Positions 35,108 to 47,880 of a stretch of DNA of 64,000 nucleotides are shown piece by piece. Source of the stretch: Siphonodentalium dalli (Eukaryota > Mollusca > Scaphopoda > Gadilida > Siphonodentaliidae). The notes below the pieces were generated by a model. It saw only the letters and a program-made list of their open reading frames with translations. It did not search any database and was not told the DNA's origin. The stretch's first letter is position 1. Every line of letters begins with the position of its first letter. The stretch lies in contig CP136061.1 in the NCBI GenBank assembly GCA_032622095.1, positions 18,294,991 to 18,358,990 of the forward strand, written 5' to 3'. The translations under genes were made by a program, and so were the position numbers.

Positions 35108-36242
35108 ATATCTTTCTAACTATATATGAGGCATTTATGTTACAAAAATTATTTTGGTGTATTTTAACCTGATTGTGGACATTGTCAAAATAATAAAAAA
35201 ATTAGGCCGGGCCAAGTTGGATACCTTTCTATAGGATTAAGTATTATTGGGGTTGGGGTAAATTTTTGTTCTGGGGACCTGTGATAAATACCATGTTGGT
35301 TGCATCATTCATAGAGCACACAAGTACATTTTGCACTAATTCATGGCTCAAATTCATTCATTTGTTGCATCTATTCTGTTGAGCATAAAAGGAGATGGTC
35401 TCATAAAAGACCGGATTTAGTGTACAGTACCCCTTTAAGATTTTGATAAGGTTATCTTAATATAAGTGTTATTATCCTGGAATTTAATTAGTATATAACT
35501 GCCATACACAAAAACCATAGATTTCTCAAATAAAATCTCTATCTACAACTCTAAATTCAACTAGCTTTTGACTAAAGTTTTCAAGAATGCAGTACTTAAG
35601 TTTGTATTTCAAGCTTCAAGATATTATAAGCATGCATATATCAGTATTGTCACCGTACTAGTACCTGCATCACCTGTTTTGCTATAGATATACATGTACC
35701 ATTATTGGTACTACAAAATTGCACCCACCATCATAGTTTATATCCTCAATAAAGAAAATCAACCCTTGATATGTGTATTCTGTGGTAGAGTACAAGAAAG
35801 ATCGCATACGCCAAGACTCCATATTAAACGAGGGACAATGACTGACAACAAATCTCAGATAAGGTGATTTATAATAAGGGACCCCGACCGCCAACAAAAC
35901 TCATATAAGGTTATTTTTTTTAGCTGCTGATGCTCAATATCTTTCAATTAAATCACACTGAAATCACACACAGAGAAATTTAATTCACGATCAATCATTC
36001 ATCACCTCGGAAGCATTATCGCTGTTATGACATGCTGAGATGGAGTCTGAGTATTGATCCCTGGCAGTGTGTGGCCATAAATTCCATACCATTACACCTT
36101 ATCATGGCAGTGGGATGAATGTTCACCAGCATAACTCAACATATTGATATAAATGGTAGCTTTTCATTTTTCAAATAGGAAAATACCAACAAGGGGTGGT
36201 GGAAGCAGCAGGCAGGGGCAGAACTTTAAGAAAAGAGAATGT
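35108..36242. other. MAGI intron, no further feature recognised
   Basis: Apart from the inverted copy of the 33.4 kb segment at about 35190-35290, nothing was recognised. A 71-codon minus frame (35682-35897) has no identifiable domain. Confidence 0.5.
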
Positions 36243-36330
36243 TTAACCCTTTCAGTGCCAAGTCCGATTTTTGTATCAACCCATATTTCCTTGATCATTT
36301 TTCAACCGGACTTGGCACTGAAAGGGTTAA
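36243..36330. mobile_element. Minimal TTAA MITE, family P2 (88 bp)
   Basis: TTAACCCTTTCAGTGCCAAG and CTTGGCACTGAAAGGGTTAA flank only about 48 bp. The shared palindrome is absent, so this is an internal deletion derivative. Confidence 0.85.
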
Positions 36331-36417
36331 TACATGTAGTCAGAGGTCATGATTAAGTGGGGAAAAGAAAAAATTATGCCGCTCAAACATTAAAACTCCG
36401 TTTGAAGTCAACAGGTA

Positions 36418-36632
36418 TAGTAATGCCCAAAGTAATTGACCACTTAACCACAGCAGAATTATGGGTAACTTTTCAGGATTTAGTCGGAAATATGGCTTGT
36501 TGCCATTCATCGGAAAGCTCTCCCAGAGAGCTTTCCGATGAATGGCAACAAGCCATACTTCCGACTAAACCCTGAAAAGTTACCCATAATTCTGCCGTGG
36601 TTAAGAAGTCGATTACTTAGAGCATTACTGTA
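36418..36632. mobile_element. Foldback MITE (family R), full length
   Basis: It begins TAGTAATGCCCAAAGTAATT and ends ACTTAGAGCATTACTGTA. The arms, with GGTAACTTTTCAGGATTTAG and TTGCCATTCATCGGAAAGC, meet around CTCCCAGAGAG. TA lies at both ends. Confidence 0.83.
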
Positions 36633-37448
36633 ATGGTAATGATCATGCAACAATAGTACTGGTAACTGGAGTTATCGTTTAGTGAACATTCAGATGACCA
36701 CGATTCAATCATAAGTTGAGGAATCGGGTCCAACAAAATCGTGGATAGTTTGTTCACATAAATGCGATGTCATCGCAGATGAGGATATCATGCGTTGTTC
36801 ATAAGCCATGGATAACCACATGATTGACTATACCCTACGATCTTTCCAGATACAATTTTTACGTATACATTGTATATGACTGCAATCCATCACAAGTGGA
36901 GGTATTAACCAAGGAAACACCACATTGTCGATATCTAAAATCAAACAGTGCTTGATATTAATTTTTTACTCGCGATCTTGTCGTGAGCATGCGCAGTCTA
37001 ACTACCGGTTACTAGCCATGATGGAAAACTGTCCACCGACAATTGAATCATGATCGTCTGAACGTTCACTTAGAAGTGAAGAAAACTCAAATTTGAAAAA
37101 TTCCCAAGGGAAAATCATCAAACGCAAACATGAAGGTTCATTTCTATACTTTCACTGAATCTAAAGTTGTCATCTGGAAATGAACTGAATGAACAGACTT
37201 ACGAACTCCCAACAAAACATTTACATAATAGGACCGTGAATTCTACCTTAAGAACCAGTCTGCCGAGCCCACGACTCGCGGAAGTAGAGCCCTCATTAAG
37301 CAGGTCAGGCTTAACCGGTTCCATCTTTAGTCGCAGAGATTTATGAATTGTTTTATTAGAACAATCAATGTCTTATGAAAGGTTTGTTGTGTTTGTGTAA
37401 ACGTAAATCAATAATCATAAAGATACCCCCGACAACATGTGAAGGTGC
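36633..37448. other. MAGI intron, no feature recognised
   Basis: No exon or repeat was recognised. Confidence 0.5.
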
Positions 37449-37533
37449 CAACAACAGTTACTCGCTCACGTTCTCTCAACAACAGTAACTCGCTCACGTT
37501 CTCTCAACAACAGTAACTCGCCCACGTTCTCTC
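37449..37533. repeat. 28-bp tandem repeat, three units
   Basis: AACAACAGTTACTCGCTCAC and GTTCTCTC recur with single-base changes. Confidence 0.88.
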
Positions 37534-37984
37534 TATTTTTTAATGATTTTCTTGGTCTAACAATTTCTGGTGATGAATGGAGCCATAAAACATTTCATTT
37601 GACCAGGATCAGGAACCAGCATCACCAATGACAATCAAGTCTAACCCAAAGCGAATTTGATGTTATATTTAATTAAAACATGTATTAATGTTTGTCTGAT
37701 GGGATCAACTAACGCAGTACATGAGCTGTGGAAATTCACTAAGCACATTAAAAAAAATTGTAATTGTTAAAAACTCATATTTATAAAGGAAATTTACATA
37801 GAAAATAGGGGGTGTCCATTGTGTTCCAATTTTGAGCATCAAAGTTCAAACACACCTCAACCATTTGATAGATGTTCGTAAAATGCACATACATGTAACC
37901 CTTTCACTCGCAAGTACAATACTGTAACTCTAGCACCAAATAGCTAGCCCATCCCCTGCATGACTTCCAGATAGCAGCTATCCC

Positions 37985-38160
37985 AATGTCTGAAGCGACG
38001 GTTTAGAGGTTACATTATTGGCATACATGTTGGTTCCTGAATGTCTGAGGTGACAGTTTAGAGGTTACATTAGTGACGAAGGTCCCTGAATGTCTGAAAA
38101 GATGGTTTGGAGGTTACATTAGTGACATACACGTACTAGTTTGTTCCTAAATGTCTAAGG
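37985..38160. repeat. Degenerate tandem repeat of about 55 bp, three units
   Basis: ATGTCTGAAGCGACGG, TTTAGAGGTTACATTA and GTTCCTGA recur near 37987, 38041 and 38092. Confidence 0.8.
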
Positions 38161-38260
38161 CGAGGTCCCTAGAGGGTGAATTTAGTGATGTTATCCAGCA
38201 GGGCTAGCTTCACCAAATTCTTCGCTCTCTCGGGACATCATTCTGCTTAAGCCTCAGCTG
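38160..38260. mobile_element. Degraded family Y hairpin
   Basis: GAGGTCCCTAGAGGGTGAAT and TTCACCAAATTCTTCGC are half of a Y element, much decayed. Confidence 0.6.
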
Positions 38261-38506
38261 CTATGGGAGACCTCTGAGGATCAGATTGATGTTCCCCAGT
38301 TGAACTCAGCGTGCATGATACATGTACTTACAAGGCACTGAATTACAACTCAGCGTGCATGATACATGTACTTACAAGGCACTGAATTACAACTCAGCGT
38401 GCATGATACATGTACTTACAAGGCACTGAATTACAACTCAGCGTGCATGATACATGTACTTACAAGGCACTGAATTACAACTCAGCATGCATGATACCGG
38501 TACATG

Positions 38507-39515
38507 TACCGCTATACTTAAAGTAATTGACCACCAATAACGTGGTGTCAACCCGTTAATACCGCGGTACTATACCGCGGTATCCTCCAATACCGCGGTA
38601 CTGATACCGCTTGTTAATGCGAACAAGTATGTGGGAGTAAATACCTCCCCTCAAAGAGTTCCATGAAAATCACCGCGGTATTCAAAAAAATTAATGCAGT
38701 GCCCGCTAAAAGACAGCGGTATTCAAAAAAAAACAAGTGCACCGCTGGGCGGAGGTAACGCCCCCGACTGTACAATCAGAGAGGATTTTTCTTATTTTTG
38801 TGCAAATGCTTATTAAATGGCACTTTGTAAAGTTATGTTATTCATGAGTAAACAATCCAAAATCAAGTTATCATCTGGAAACCAAAAAAAGTAGCAGAAA
38901 ACCTGAATTTTCTAAGTCCAAAAAGGGGCGTAACTCTGGAAAAAATGGGCGGACGAAACCACGGCTATGGGGAAATCTTGTCCCCCTGGCTGGTCTATTA
39001 GCATACCAAAGATCAACTGAATTGAGTTAGCGAAACCAAAGTTATGAGTTGAAACGTTCGTACGGACAATTTTCTAAGTCCAAAAAGGGGCGTAACTCTG
39101 GAAAAAATGGGCGGACGAAACCGCAGTTATGGGGAAATATTGTCCCCCCGGCTGGTCTATTAGCATACCAAAGATCAACTGAATTGAGTTAGCGAAACCA
39201 AAGTTATGAGTTGAAATGTTCGTACGGACGGAAGGACGGACGGAAGGACGGACGGACGGAAGGACGGAAGGACGGACGGAAGGACGGAAGGACGGACGGA
39301 CGGAGGGCTCCACTATATACCCCCAAATCTCCATCGGAGATCGGGGGCATAATAATGCGGTGGCCGCTAAAAGACTGCGGTATCATTATCGCCCAATACC
39401 GTAACTCCACCGCCGTGACCATCTCGATACCGTTACAGTTTATTACCGGTATCACCGCGGTCATGACCAGGGTATCACCCCGTTTTTCTGGTCAATTACT
39501 TTGAGAATAGCGGTA
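38507..39515. mobile_element. Family S MITE split by a pearl element
   Basis: It starts TACCGCTATACTTAAAG after CATG and ends GAGAATAGCGGTA before CTTACAAGG. Removing it restores the 44-bp array with a TA duplication. A pearl/Helitron-like element occupies 38732-39353. Confidence 0.88.
38732..39353. mobile_element. Pearl/Helitron-like element, short form
   Basis: Same ends as 33784-35107 (AACAAGTGCACCGCTGGG, CGGGGGCATAATAA), with two core units and an uninterrupted ACGG microsatellite; the W cassette is absent. The host MITE's empty-site sequence at 23633 shows no target duplication larger than a base or so, which fits Helitron insertion. Confidence 0.85.
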
Positions 39516-39760
39516 CTTACAAGGCACTGAATTACAACTCAGCGTGCATGATACATGTACTTACAAGGCACTGAATTACAACTCAGCGTGCATGATACAT
39601 GTACTTACAAGGCACTGAATTACAACTCAGCGTGCATGATACATGTACTTACAAGGCACTGAATTACAACTCAGCGTGCATGATACATGTACTTACAAGG
39701 CACTGAATTACAACTCAGCGTGCATGATACATGTACATGTACTTACAAGGCACTGAATTA

Positions 39761-40495
<735 letters not shown>

Positions 40496-40640
40496 AAGAA
40501 ATAAATACCCATGGTATTGGCGTGTATAGTACAATTTGACCACTGAAACTGATTGTATGACTCCGCTTCACATCGTCCTATAATCAGTTTCTTTGTGGTC
40601 AAATTCTACTATACACGCCGATGGGCAGTGTATTTATTTC
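40496..40640. repeat. Hairpin with about 60-bp arms
   Basis: AAGAAATAAATACCCATGG, GCGTGTATAGTACAATTTG and CACTGAAACTGATTG are mirrored by AATCAGTTTC, GTCAAATTCTACTATACAC and TATTTATTTCTTA. Confidence 0.85.
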
Positions 40641-41929
40641 TTAAATATATAGCAATTGCGATACCTTGTTTATAATAGAATCATTAGAATCTATGGGTAC
40701 AACTCACTGAATATCGATTGGGAAAATATATCAATTAGTATTGTAAATATCTGAAAATTGCAGCACACATTGGTCTAACTTATTTTGAATGCTGGACAAT
40801 ATGCATGTACATGTACATGTATAAGACATACATGTAGGTCTAATTAATCCTTAGGCGGTTAAGTATATATGACGTCATACAATTGACTATAGTAACAAAT
40901 AAATAATTCAAACAACATTATTTAAAGTACGAATCAATATAAATAATAAAAATAATAAATAAATAAAATAACGAGAGGCCGATCACGATCGGCATATGTT
41001 AACCCATCCCTTGGCTATAGTAAATTACTATGATCGGAATCATAAATGAGAGTTTTGGTGTTGAATTATAGAGTAAACTGTTATGTACTATTATAGACAA
41101 ATGTACATATCACAAATTATTGGAATTTATGGGTCACTTGCATTTATATAAGAGAATGCACTGGTACAGGATCTGTAATGCTGCACCACCACAGCCTTGG
41201 GTTAAATGTGAAAGGTGAAAGGACATGGAATACTTGGGTTAAGGGAGTCCAATTTAAGTTTACAATGATAATATGTCAAATTCTACCAACAATATAGATC
41301 AAGAAAAGCCACCTCACTGCTGACCTATTAATATCAATTATAAAACAGAGCTGTCAACAAATCACAGGATTTGTTTATGTTGAAAGTTGACATCTCTATT
41401 AAACCAATAACATTTATAATGACCTCAGACCATCTGTAGAGTGATCTCTTCAGCTGTGCAAGGCAGCACAGATTACCAAGTCTATTGTTAATATCATGTG
41501 ATGTATATTGTTGAATCTTTATTTTAAATTAGATACCATAGCTTTCTTTATCAGATTATCTGCACATTGGCATAAGAGACATCAGAAAATAATATAGCCT
41601 GATCAATAGCTAAGTAGTCCAAAGGCATGGGATGGAATTGGTAAATTGGATTTAATGTCGCTCCAAACAAATTTACCAGTACATAACACAAGATTTTGGA
41701 CCGATTTAAACAAATTTGGTGTGGTGACTCGTGGGTACCCTTGGCAGAGTTATAATGGTGCTAGTTTTTCAAATTTGTTTAACTTTTAAAAAATTAGTTA
41801 AATTATTTATTTTTTTAAATTTATATATTTGGTTATTTATTTATTTATTTAATTATTTCTTTTTTTTTGGTTAAATTGAGCAAGGAATTCAAACTAATTT
41901 TTTATTTTTTTTTAAGAGTGAATATTTTT
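40641..41929. other. Mostly unannotated stretch
   Basis: A P3 MITE remnant lies at about 41140-41216 (TATATAAGAGAATGCACTGG, ending TTGGGTTAA). TTTATTTATTTA runs lie near 41830. Nothing else was recognised. Confidence 0.5.
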
Positions 41930-42125
41930 TTCGAAAAATGGCCATAGCTCAGTTAAAAATAGTCGGATCAAACCCATTATCCGAACTTGATCTGTCTTTT
42001 GTGCTGAGAAATTCATATACAAAATTTGGTTCCGATCAGATAGAAAATATTTGAGTTATCGCACCATGTGTAAAGTGTCTAACGAAAAGTGGTCAATCCG
42101 GACAACACTATGTTTACCATACTAT
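41930..42125. mobile_element. Pearl-like core fragment
   Basis: GCCATAGCTCAGTTAAAA, GAACTTGATCTGTCTTTTG and TTTGAGTTATCGCACC resemble the cores at 42440 and 58020. Ends not found. Confidence 0.55.
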
Positions 42126-42439
42126 GGTATGGGTAAACATAATAATAAAAATAAAAACCATCCACATTATATCCGCAATAAGTTTCCTTTAAGAGATGAT
42201 TTTTCAGTTATGTACATGTACAACATAACATAGGGTTATATTACCTTAAATCTACCAAAAACATGTATACCCGGTACATGTCAACCATAAGGTGACGTAA
42301 TTCTCATTCTACCTGCCAAAGGGTTAAAGACACTCCGTCTCAACAACAGAAATTTCTGTGAGACCACACCTTTTTTTTCGGGTGGCACATGCAATTTATA
42401 TGTACCTGTACATGTATGTGTAAAGATATTAAATTAAAA

Positions 42440-43475
42440 CAAGGGGTACGCATCTAAGATGCTTTTGTCGAGTTTTTTGGCAGTCAACTTCTGCCAATAA
42501 GGTACACAACTTCGGGGGAAAAAAGTCGGACGGTGGTATATTATTGCAATAGACCTATATACCAAATATCAATTGATTCTGTTAATATTTCATTGAGTTA
42601 TCGCACTAACAGTGATAAAATTGTTATTAAAATAGACAAACTAAGACCCATAACTCCGGAATTTTTTTTGGTCAAACCAGGTTTTTGAACTCGTCCGACA
42701 TATTGTCGCAAGAGACTCATGTACCAAATATTGTTTAAATCGGTTAATATTTCATCGAGTTATCGCGCTAACGGTGATAAAATTGCTAAAAATAGACAAA
42801 CTAAGACCCATAACTCCGCGAAAAACATTTGGACGAACCTGGTTTTCGAACTCGTCCGAGATATTGTTGCAGGACACTCATACACCAAATATTGTTGAGA
42901 TCAGTTAATATTTCATCGAGTTATTGCGCTAACGGTTGCTAAAAATAGACAAACTAAGACCCATAACTCCGCGAAAATTTTTTGGACAAACCTGGTTTTC
43001 GAACTCGTCCGAGATATTGTTGCAGGAGACTCATATACCAAATATTGTTGAAATCGGTTAATATTTCATCGAGTTATCGCGCTATCGGTGATAAAATTGC
43101 TAAAAATAGACAAACTAAGACCCATAACTCTGCGAAAAAATTTGGGACAAACCTGGTTTTCGAACTCGTCCGAGATATTGTTGCAAGAGTCTCATATACC
43201 AAATATTGTTGAAATTGGTTAATATTTGCGTGAGTTATCGCGCTATATATCGGTGAAAAACTTAACTAAAAACCATCTAACATGGATAACTCTTGTAAAA
43301 ATGTTCGGACGTGACCCATTTTCAACAGGCAGTAAATAGTCATTGGGAGCAACTGCCATACCAAAAAAAAATTTAATCCGTTCACAAATGTCAAAGTTAT
43401 AAGGCATTCTTTAGGTCCGCCCGCCCGCCGCCAAACCATAAGTCGAGTTTTTGAAAAACTCGACTAACAATAGCC
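42440..43475. mobile_element. Pearl-like element with four to five core units (family X)
   Basis: Near the left end is TTTTGTCGAGTTTTTTGG; the right end is a hairpin AAGTCGAGTTTTTGAAAAAC and TCGACT. Units of about 160 bp carry AGACCCATAACTCCGCGAAA, GTTTTCGAACTCGTCCGAG and ATTTCATCGAGTTATCGCG. A GCCCGCCCGCCG run replaces the ACGG microsatellite. An open frame at 42982-43212 is repeat-derived. Confidence 0.75.
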
Positions 43476-44118
43476 AGAAAGCACATACATTACATACAGC
43501 TGCATGCCAATGTTTGTGTATGATACATAGTTCATGACATTACAGATATAATGTACTATTGTAAGTCAAAAACTGTATATTAAAGATATATTCAGGGTTC
43601 CAGGCCAATTTTGATGACATCTATTTCACTCTTTATTTACATGCAGATTCTAGTGTTTAAAGAATATGTTTGGAACTTTTAAGTGCTAAAGTGCTAAAGA
43701 GAAGATGCTATTTTCTTTGACATTGCCATTGGCAGACTAACTGATGGACAGATCAATAACATAATATGTCCTGTTTTGTAAACAGTCGTATAAAAAGTCA
43801 GAAGTGTTTGGAAGCTTTCTGCATAAAAGATAAGACAAACACAGTGATAGCTTGTGATGTAAGCTGTTGTTGGTATAGGTTAAGTGCACAGAAGATTACC
43901 ATTAGTTTTGGTTGTCGCTGTAAGAAGTAACAATAGGAAGGCAGAGGAGATAAATATTTATTTGATACTGTGTAAACACTGCCATATTTGTGGAGAATTG
44001 TTTGCTCTGTAGTACAGGTAATCCAGATAAAGGTGTTCAGAATAGAAATAAATGAGTCCACCAAAGTGACATGATCAATTTCAATAGATTACAAAGATAG
44101 GATATATAGATATATAGG
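43476..44118. other. Stretch with a pearl-like tail only
   Basis: GATGGACAGATCAATAACAT and ATATGTCCTGTTTTGT at about 43742-43782 match tails at 22490 and 31600. Nothing else was recognised. Confidence 0.5.
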
Positions 44119-44400
44119 TGGTAGAGATACTCTACAAGCTACCACTATCAACTGTGTGGTCAATTTAAACGAAGCCAACAGATAAATCCAGAAAAAGGTT
44201 GAACCAATGTGTTGTTGGTGTTACTTCACTTCATTTCTTTGAAATATATTATTAACTACATGTACCAGTATCACCCTGTATAGGTAGAGTTACATATACT
44301 CTACAAGCTACCACTATCAAATGTGTGGTCAGTTGAAAGATAGCCAATAGTTAAGACCAATGTGTCATTCCTTGAAAAATATTAACTACTGGTATCACAA
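44119..44400. repeat. Diverged tandem duplication, unit about 165 bp
   Basis: ATACTCTACAAGCTACCACT and ATCAA.TGTGTGGTCA occur near 44127 and 44296, with GACCAATGTGT and TATTAACTAC after each. Confidence 0.75.
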
Positions 44401-44735
44401 GAGAGAATGAAAAGAATAAAACCATCACAACTCATCATACACAAAAGGTAGTAAATAGCCTAAAGAGGGGCATATTATTACCTCTGCATTAGATAAAAAA
44501 ATCAAATCTCATAGTATATCTGTTATATGGTACCATCAACTCCTTCTGATGATAGGGGAGTGGAGTAGGGACATGGCTAGGGGAGGGCATCCACTTAGAA
44601 TTTCCATTTCCACCCGCAACCCCTTTGGGTTGGATTTTTTTAGCTTGATACCCCATAACCCTGTTATATACTAAAACATCATCGATGGGTAGCTGTCCAT
44701 ACATGTACATGTAGGTCGTTTGTTGGAAATACATG

Positions 44736-45083
44736 TACTGCTATTCTCAAAGTAATTGACCAGAAAAACAGGGTGATACCCCGGTCATGACCGCGGTGAT
44801 ACCGGTAATAAACGGTAGCAGTATCAAGACGGTCATGGCGGTGGAGTTACGGTATTGGGCGATAATGATACCGCGGTCTTTTAGCGGGCACCGCATTAAT
44901 TTTGTTGAATACCGCAGTGATTTTCATGGAACTCTTTGAGGGGAGGTATTTACTCACACATACTTGTTCGCGTTAACAAGCGGTATCAGTACCACGGTAT
45001 TGGAGGATACCGCGGTATAGTACCGCCATATTAACGGGGTGACACCACGTTATTGGTGGTCAATTACTTTAAGTATAGCGGTA
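44736..45083. mobile_element. TA-flanked foldback MITE (family S), inverted
   Basis: It starts TACTGCTATTCTCAAAG and ends AAGTATAGCGGTA. It is most similar to the 24426-24774 copy. Confidence 0.87.
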
Positions 45084-45239
45084 CATGTATTATTTAAACA
45101 TTTCCCTCAATAAATACATGTACGACAATTCTGTACCTGTACTTTTATTTATCAGTTGTACGTCTGCTTAAATTACCTGTGCATCCCAGCAAATCAATAA
45201 TCGACCATTACGATTAACATTTTTTAATTGCCTCAAGAA

Positions 45240-45815
45240 TCCATAAGGGTTGTATAAACTCAGGTAAAAAGGATCGGACAAATCTGGTTTCCGAACACAT
45301 TTGAGATATTGTTGTAAAAGATCCAATAACAAATATGAATGAAATTGGTTGATGTTTGTTCAATTTATTGTGCTAACTGCCAACAGACATAAAATTTTCT
45401 AAAATTCTAAACAATAGACAAACTAAGGCCTCTAACTCAGGTAGAAGAAATCGAACAAAACTAATTTTTGAACTCGATCGAGATATTGTTGTGAAAGATC
45501 CATACAACAAATATGAATGAAATTGGTTAATGTTTGTTCAAGTTAACGAGCTATACACATAACAATTCTATAAATAGAAAAAAGTGACATAACTCTGGTT
45601 GGAAAGTCAGGACAGACCTGATTTTCTGTGTGCAGCTGTCGCACATGATAAATAACTCACATACTAAAACATTGTCAGAAACCATCAATGAATGGCTACA
45701 TTGTACAGTATGTTATATATGATACAGGTAGTTGCTGACTGTACACATGCTCACCCGGCAACTGTCCCTCATCAAACCTTAAGTTGAGTTTTGACATATC
45801 AAAACTTGACTAAAA
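45240..45815. mobile_element. Pearl-like element (family X), diverged
   Basis: Three worn units hold CAAATCTGGTTTCCGAAC, GAGATATTGTTG and GAAATTGGTTAATGTTTG. The right end hairpin is AAGTTGAGTTTTGACATATC and AAAACTTGACT. Confidence 0.68.
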
Positions 45816-45822
45816 ACAGACT

Positions 45823-46035
45823 TATAAGGTTTATTCAGGCACATACAGGGCCTGTCTGTCATGTGTGATGATGCTTTTATTTTATAGGTAGTTCCAGTTT
45901 CATGGTTGAGGCAAATGTCATTTGCATCATGTACCGTCAACGGAATGTGTATAGAACACGTGAGGCATATGGATTTGTGTAAATACATGTACATGTGTGG
46001 CACAGCCCGAACACTGCAATTCTAGGAACAAGCAT
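45823..46035. mobile_element. Worn half copy of element Q
   Basis: AAGGTTTATTCAGGCACATA, CTGTCATGTGTGATGATGC and TAGGAACAAGCATGTAATA match the non-hairpin half of Q. Confidence 0.65.
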
Positions 46036-46390
46036 GTAATAGTTGAACGAACAACACAGATATTTTACTTAGACTTGCCTTAAGTTGCACTCGATGACCC
46101 GAAGAAAGTCATCAAAGGCCAGGCTATCACAGGAATATTAAGCTGATCATCAATAAGACCCCACAGAAAGGAATTCACACTTCAAGCCCTAATAGATATT
46201 TGATTAATGACCAGGGACAGTGAAATTATATGCTTAATATGAGTGTGTAGATATGGCAATGCAGAGCTGTAGGGGCAAACACATTCAGAACTAACTACCC
46301 TATGACAAGTGATGCAATGTTACAGACTGAAGTCATTGCCTGGAGGATGAAAGAGGTTTGATGGACAGGAGTGGACAACACACTCGTTAA
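46036..46390. other. Stretch without recognised feature
   Basis: CTCGTTAACAAGT and preceding sequence are distantly repeated at about 46920-46990. Confidence 0.45.
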
Positions 46391-46839
46391 CAAGTCTGGA
46401 TATACATGTAGTGTGTCCGATATTTGCAGAATGAGGTCCCCAGAGTGTGAATTTAGTTATGCTATCCCCCCCTACAGCAGGCTAGCATCACCAAATTCAC
46501 CCTCTGGGGACCTCATTCTGCTTGGGCCTCATGTTCTGGGATGTATCTATGGTCTCATCTTAATTGTTTTAGTTGTTTTCCCCTTCTGTGTTTCTTTCTC
46601 CCCTAATTTGTAGAAGATAAAATACGTATAAATCGAGGTGACTACTGGGTGAACATCACCAACTTCAACTGGAGAACTTCAATCTGATCAGAGGTCTCTC
46701 ATAGCAGTTGAGGCCTAAACAGAGGTTGAATTTGATGATGCCAGCATGCCAAGCGTGATAGCGTCACTAAATTCACCCTCTAGGGACCCCATTCTGCAAA
46801 TGTCAACACACCACATGTGTACATGTATATCCAGACTTG
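46391..46839. mobile_element. Family Y MITE, uninterrupted long form
   Basis: Ends CAAGTCTGGATATACATG and CATGTATATCCAGACTTG are inverted repeats. It holds hairpins of the GAATGAGGTCCCCAGAG type at both ends, and an AT-rich interior with CTAATTTGTAGAAGATAAA. It supplies the empty site for Q at 27435. Confidence 0.75.
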
Positions 46840-47115
46840 ATGTTGCCTGTAGATCAGGAGTCACTGTGTGGTGAACATGGCTTCATGCACTGTAAATTCA
46901 TATGTAATGTTGCAGAGGATGCATTGCCCCAGGGATGGAAGGGGCTTGACATAATGATGAGGAATGGGCAGCAAGCTCGTTAGTAAATTGATTACCATCA
47001 ATGTATACACATGAAACACTGTGACTGAAAGTAAAATTTGTCTCTATTCAATTATCATTCAAATACATGTATATTTTAGACATGAGGTTTCACCAACCTT
47101 CCCCCCCCCCCCCAC

Positions 47116-47472
47116 AGGACCAACCCAAAGGGCGACTTATGACATATTCTCCCTAAATGTGTCACTTCTCCCTATTATTGTCACAGGGAGAAGTGATTTC
47201 TCTTTCATATACCAGTATGTATATTTCAATATACATATTTGAAGGGACAAGGGTATTTACTGATTATAATAGTGTTCTTACTCACTATATTGGTTTTAGA
47301 AATGAGCTCTTGTGATGAATACTTATTATTGGATCATAGAAGGTTGAGGTTGAGTTGTGAATTGAACTTAGTCCATTGTTACTTCTCCCTGATTACAGTT
47401 CACTTCTCCCTAATAATCAAACAGGGAAAAGTGACTTAATCCTCACAATTTGCTACCTCCAGGCTGGTCCCT
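47116..47472. mobile_element. GGGACCAG MITE, full length
   Basis: AGGACCAACCCAAAGGGCGA at the left and CTCCAGGCTGGTCCCTA at the right, with TTCTCCCTATTATTGTCAC and CAGGGAGAAGTGATTTC inside. A 13-C run precedes it. Confidence 0.7.
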
Positions 47473-47880
47473 ACCCCCTCCACAATCACAATTCTCTACA
47501 ATATTTTCAACAGTCAGATATTTTATGCTTGAAATATTACCAATAATTTGGGGACTGAAAAATATATAATTTAAAGTTGCTCACCATAATGCAGAGTGAA
47601 TGAATTCAAGGGACAACATGTTTTTTTCCAATGCTTGGCTCATTTGCAATACACATTGATCTACCATATTCCATGGGACCGTGACTACAGTATTATATCA
47701 CTTATGGCTGAAAGGTTTTCATAAAAAATGTTAAAAAAAAATCCCTGCCTGCCTGTCTGAAAAATTATACCAATGTTATCGGAAACAGAGGAGTTTTTTC
47801 TTTTGGCCTAACGATGTGATTTAACCCAGCTCCAACCCCACCCCTGGAGATCTTTCTTTGACTAGTTTTGTGCTGATGTG
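47473..47880. other. Stretch without recognised feature
   Basis: No exon or repeat was recognised. Confidence 0.5.

Noticed and set aside
35682-35897. 71-codon minus-strand frame in the MAGI intron
   Set aside because: It looked exon-like at first (same strand as MAGI), but it does not match any MAGI segment, and the phase-compatible exons on both sides already join without it.
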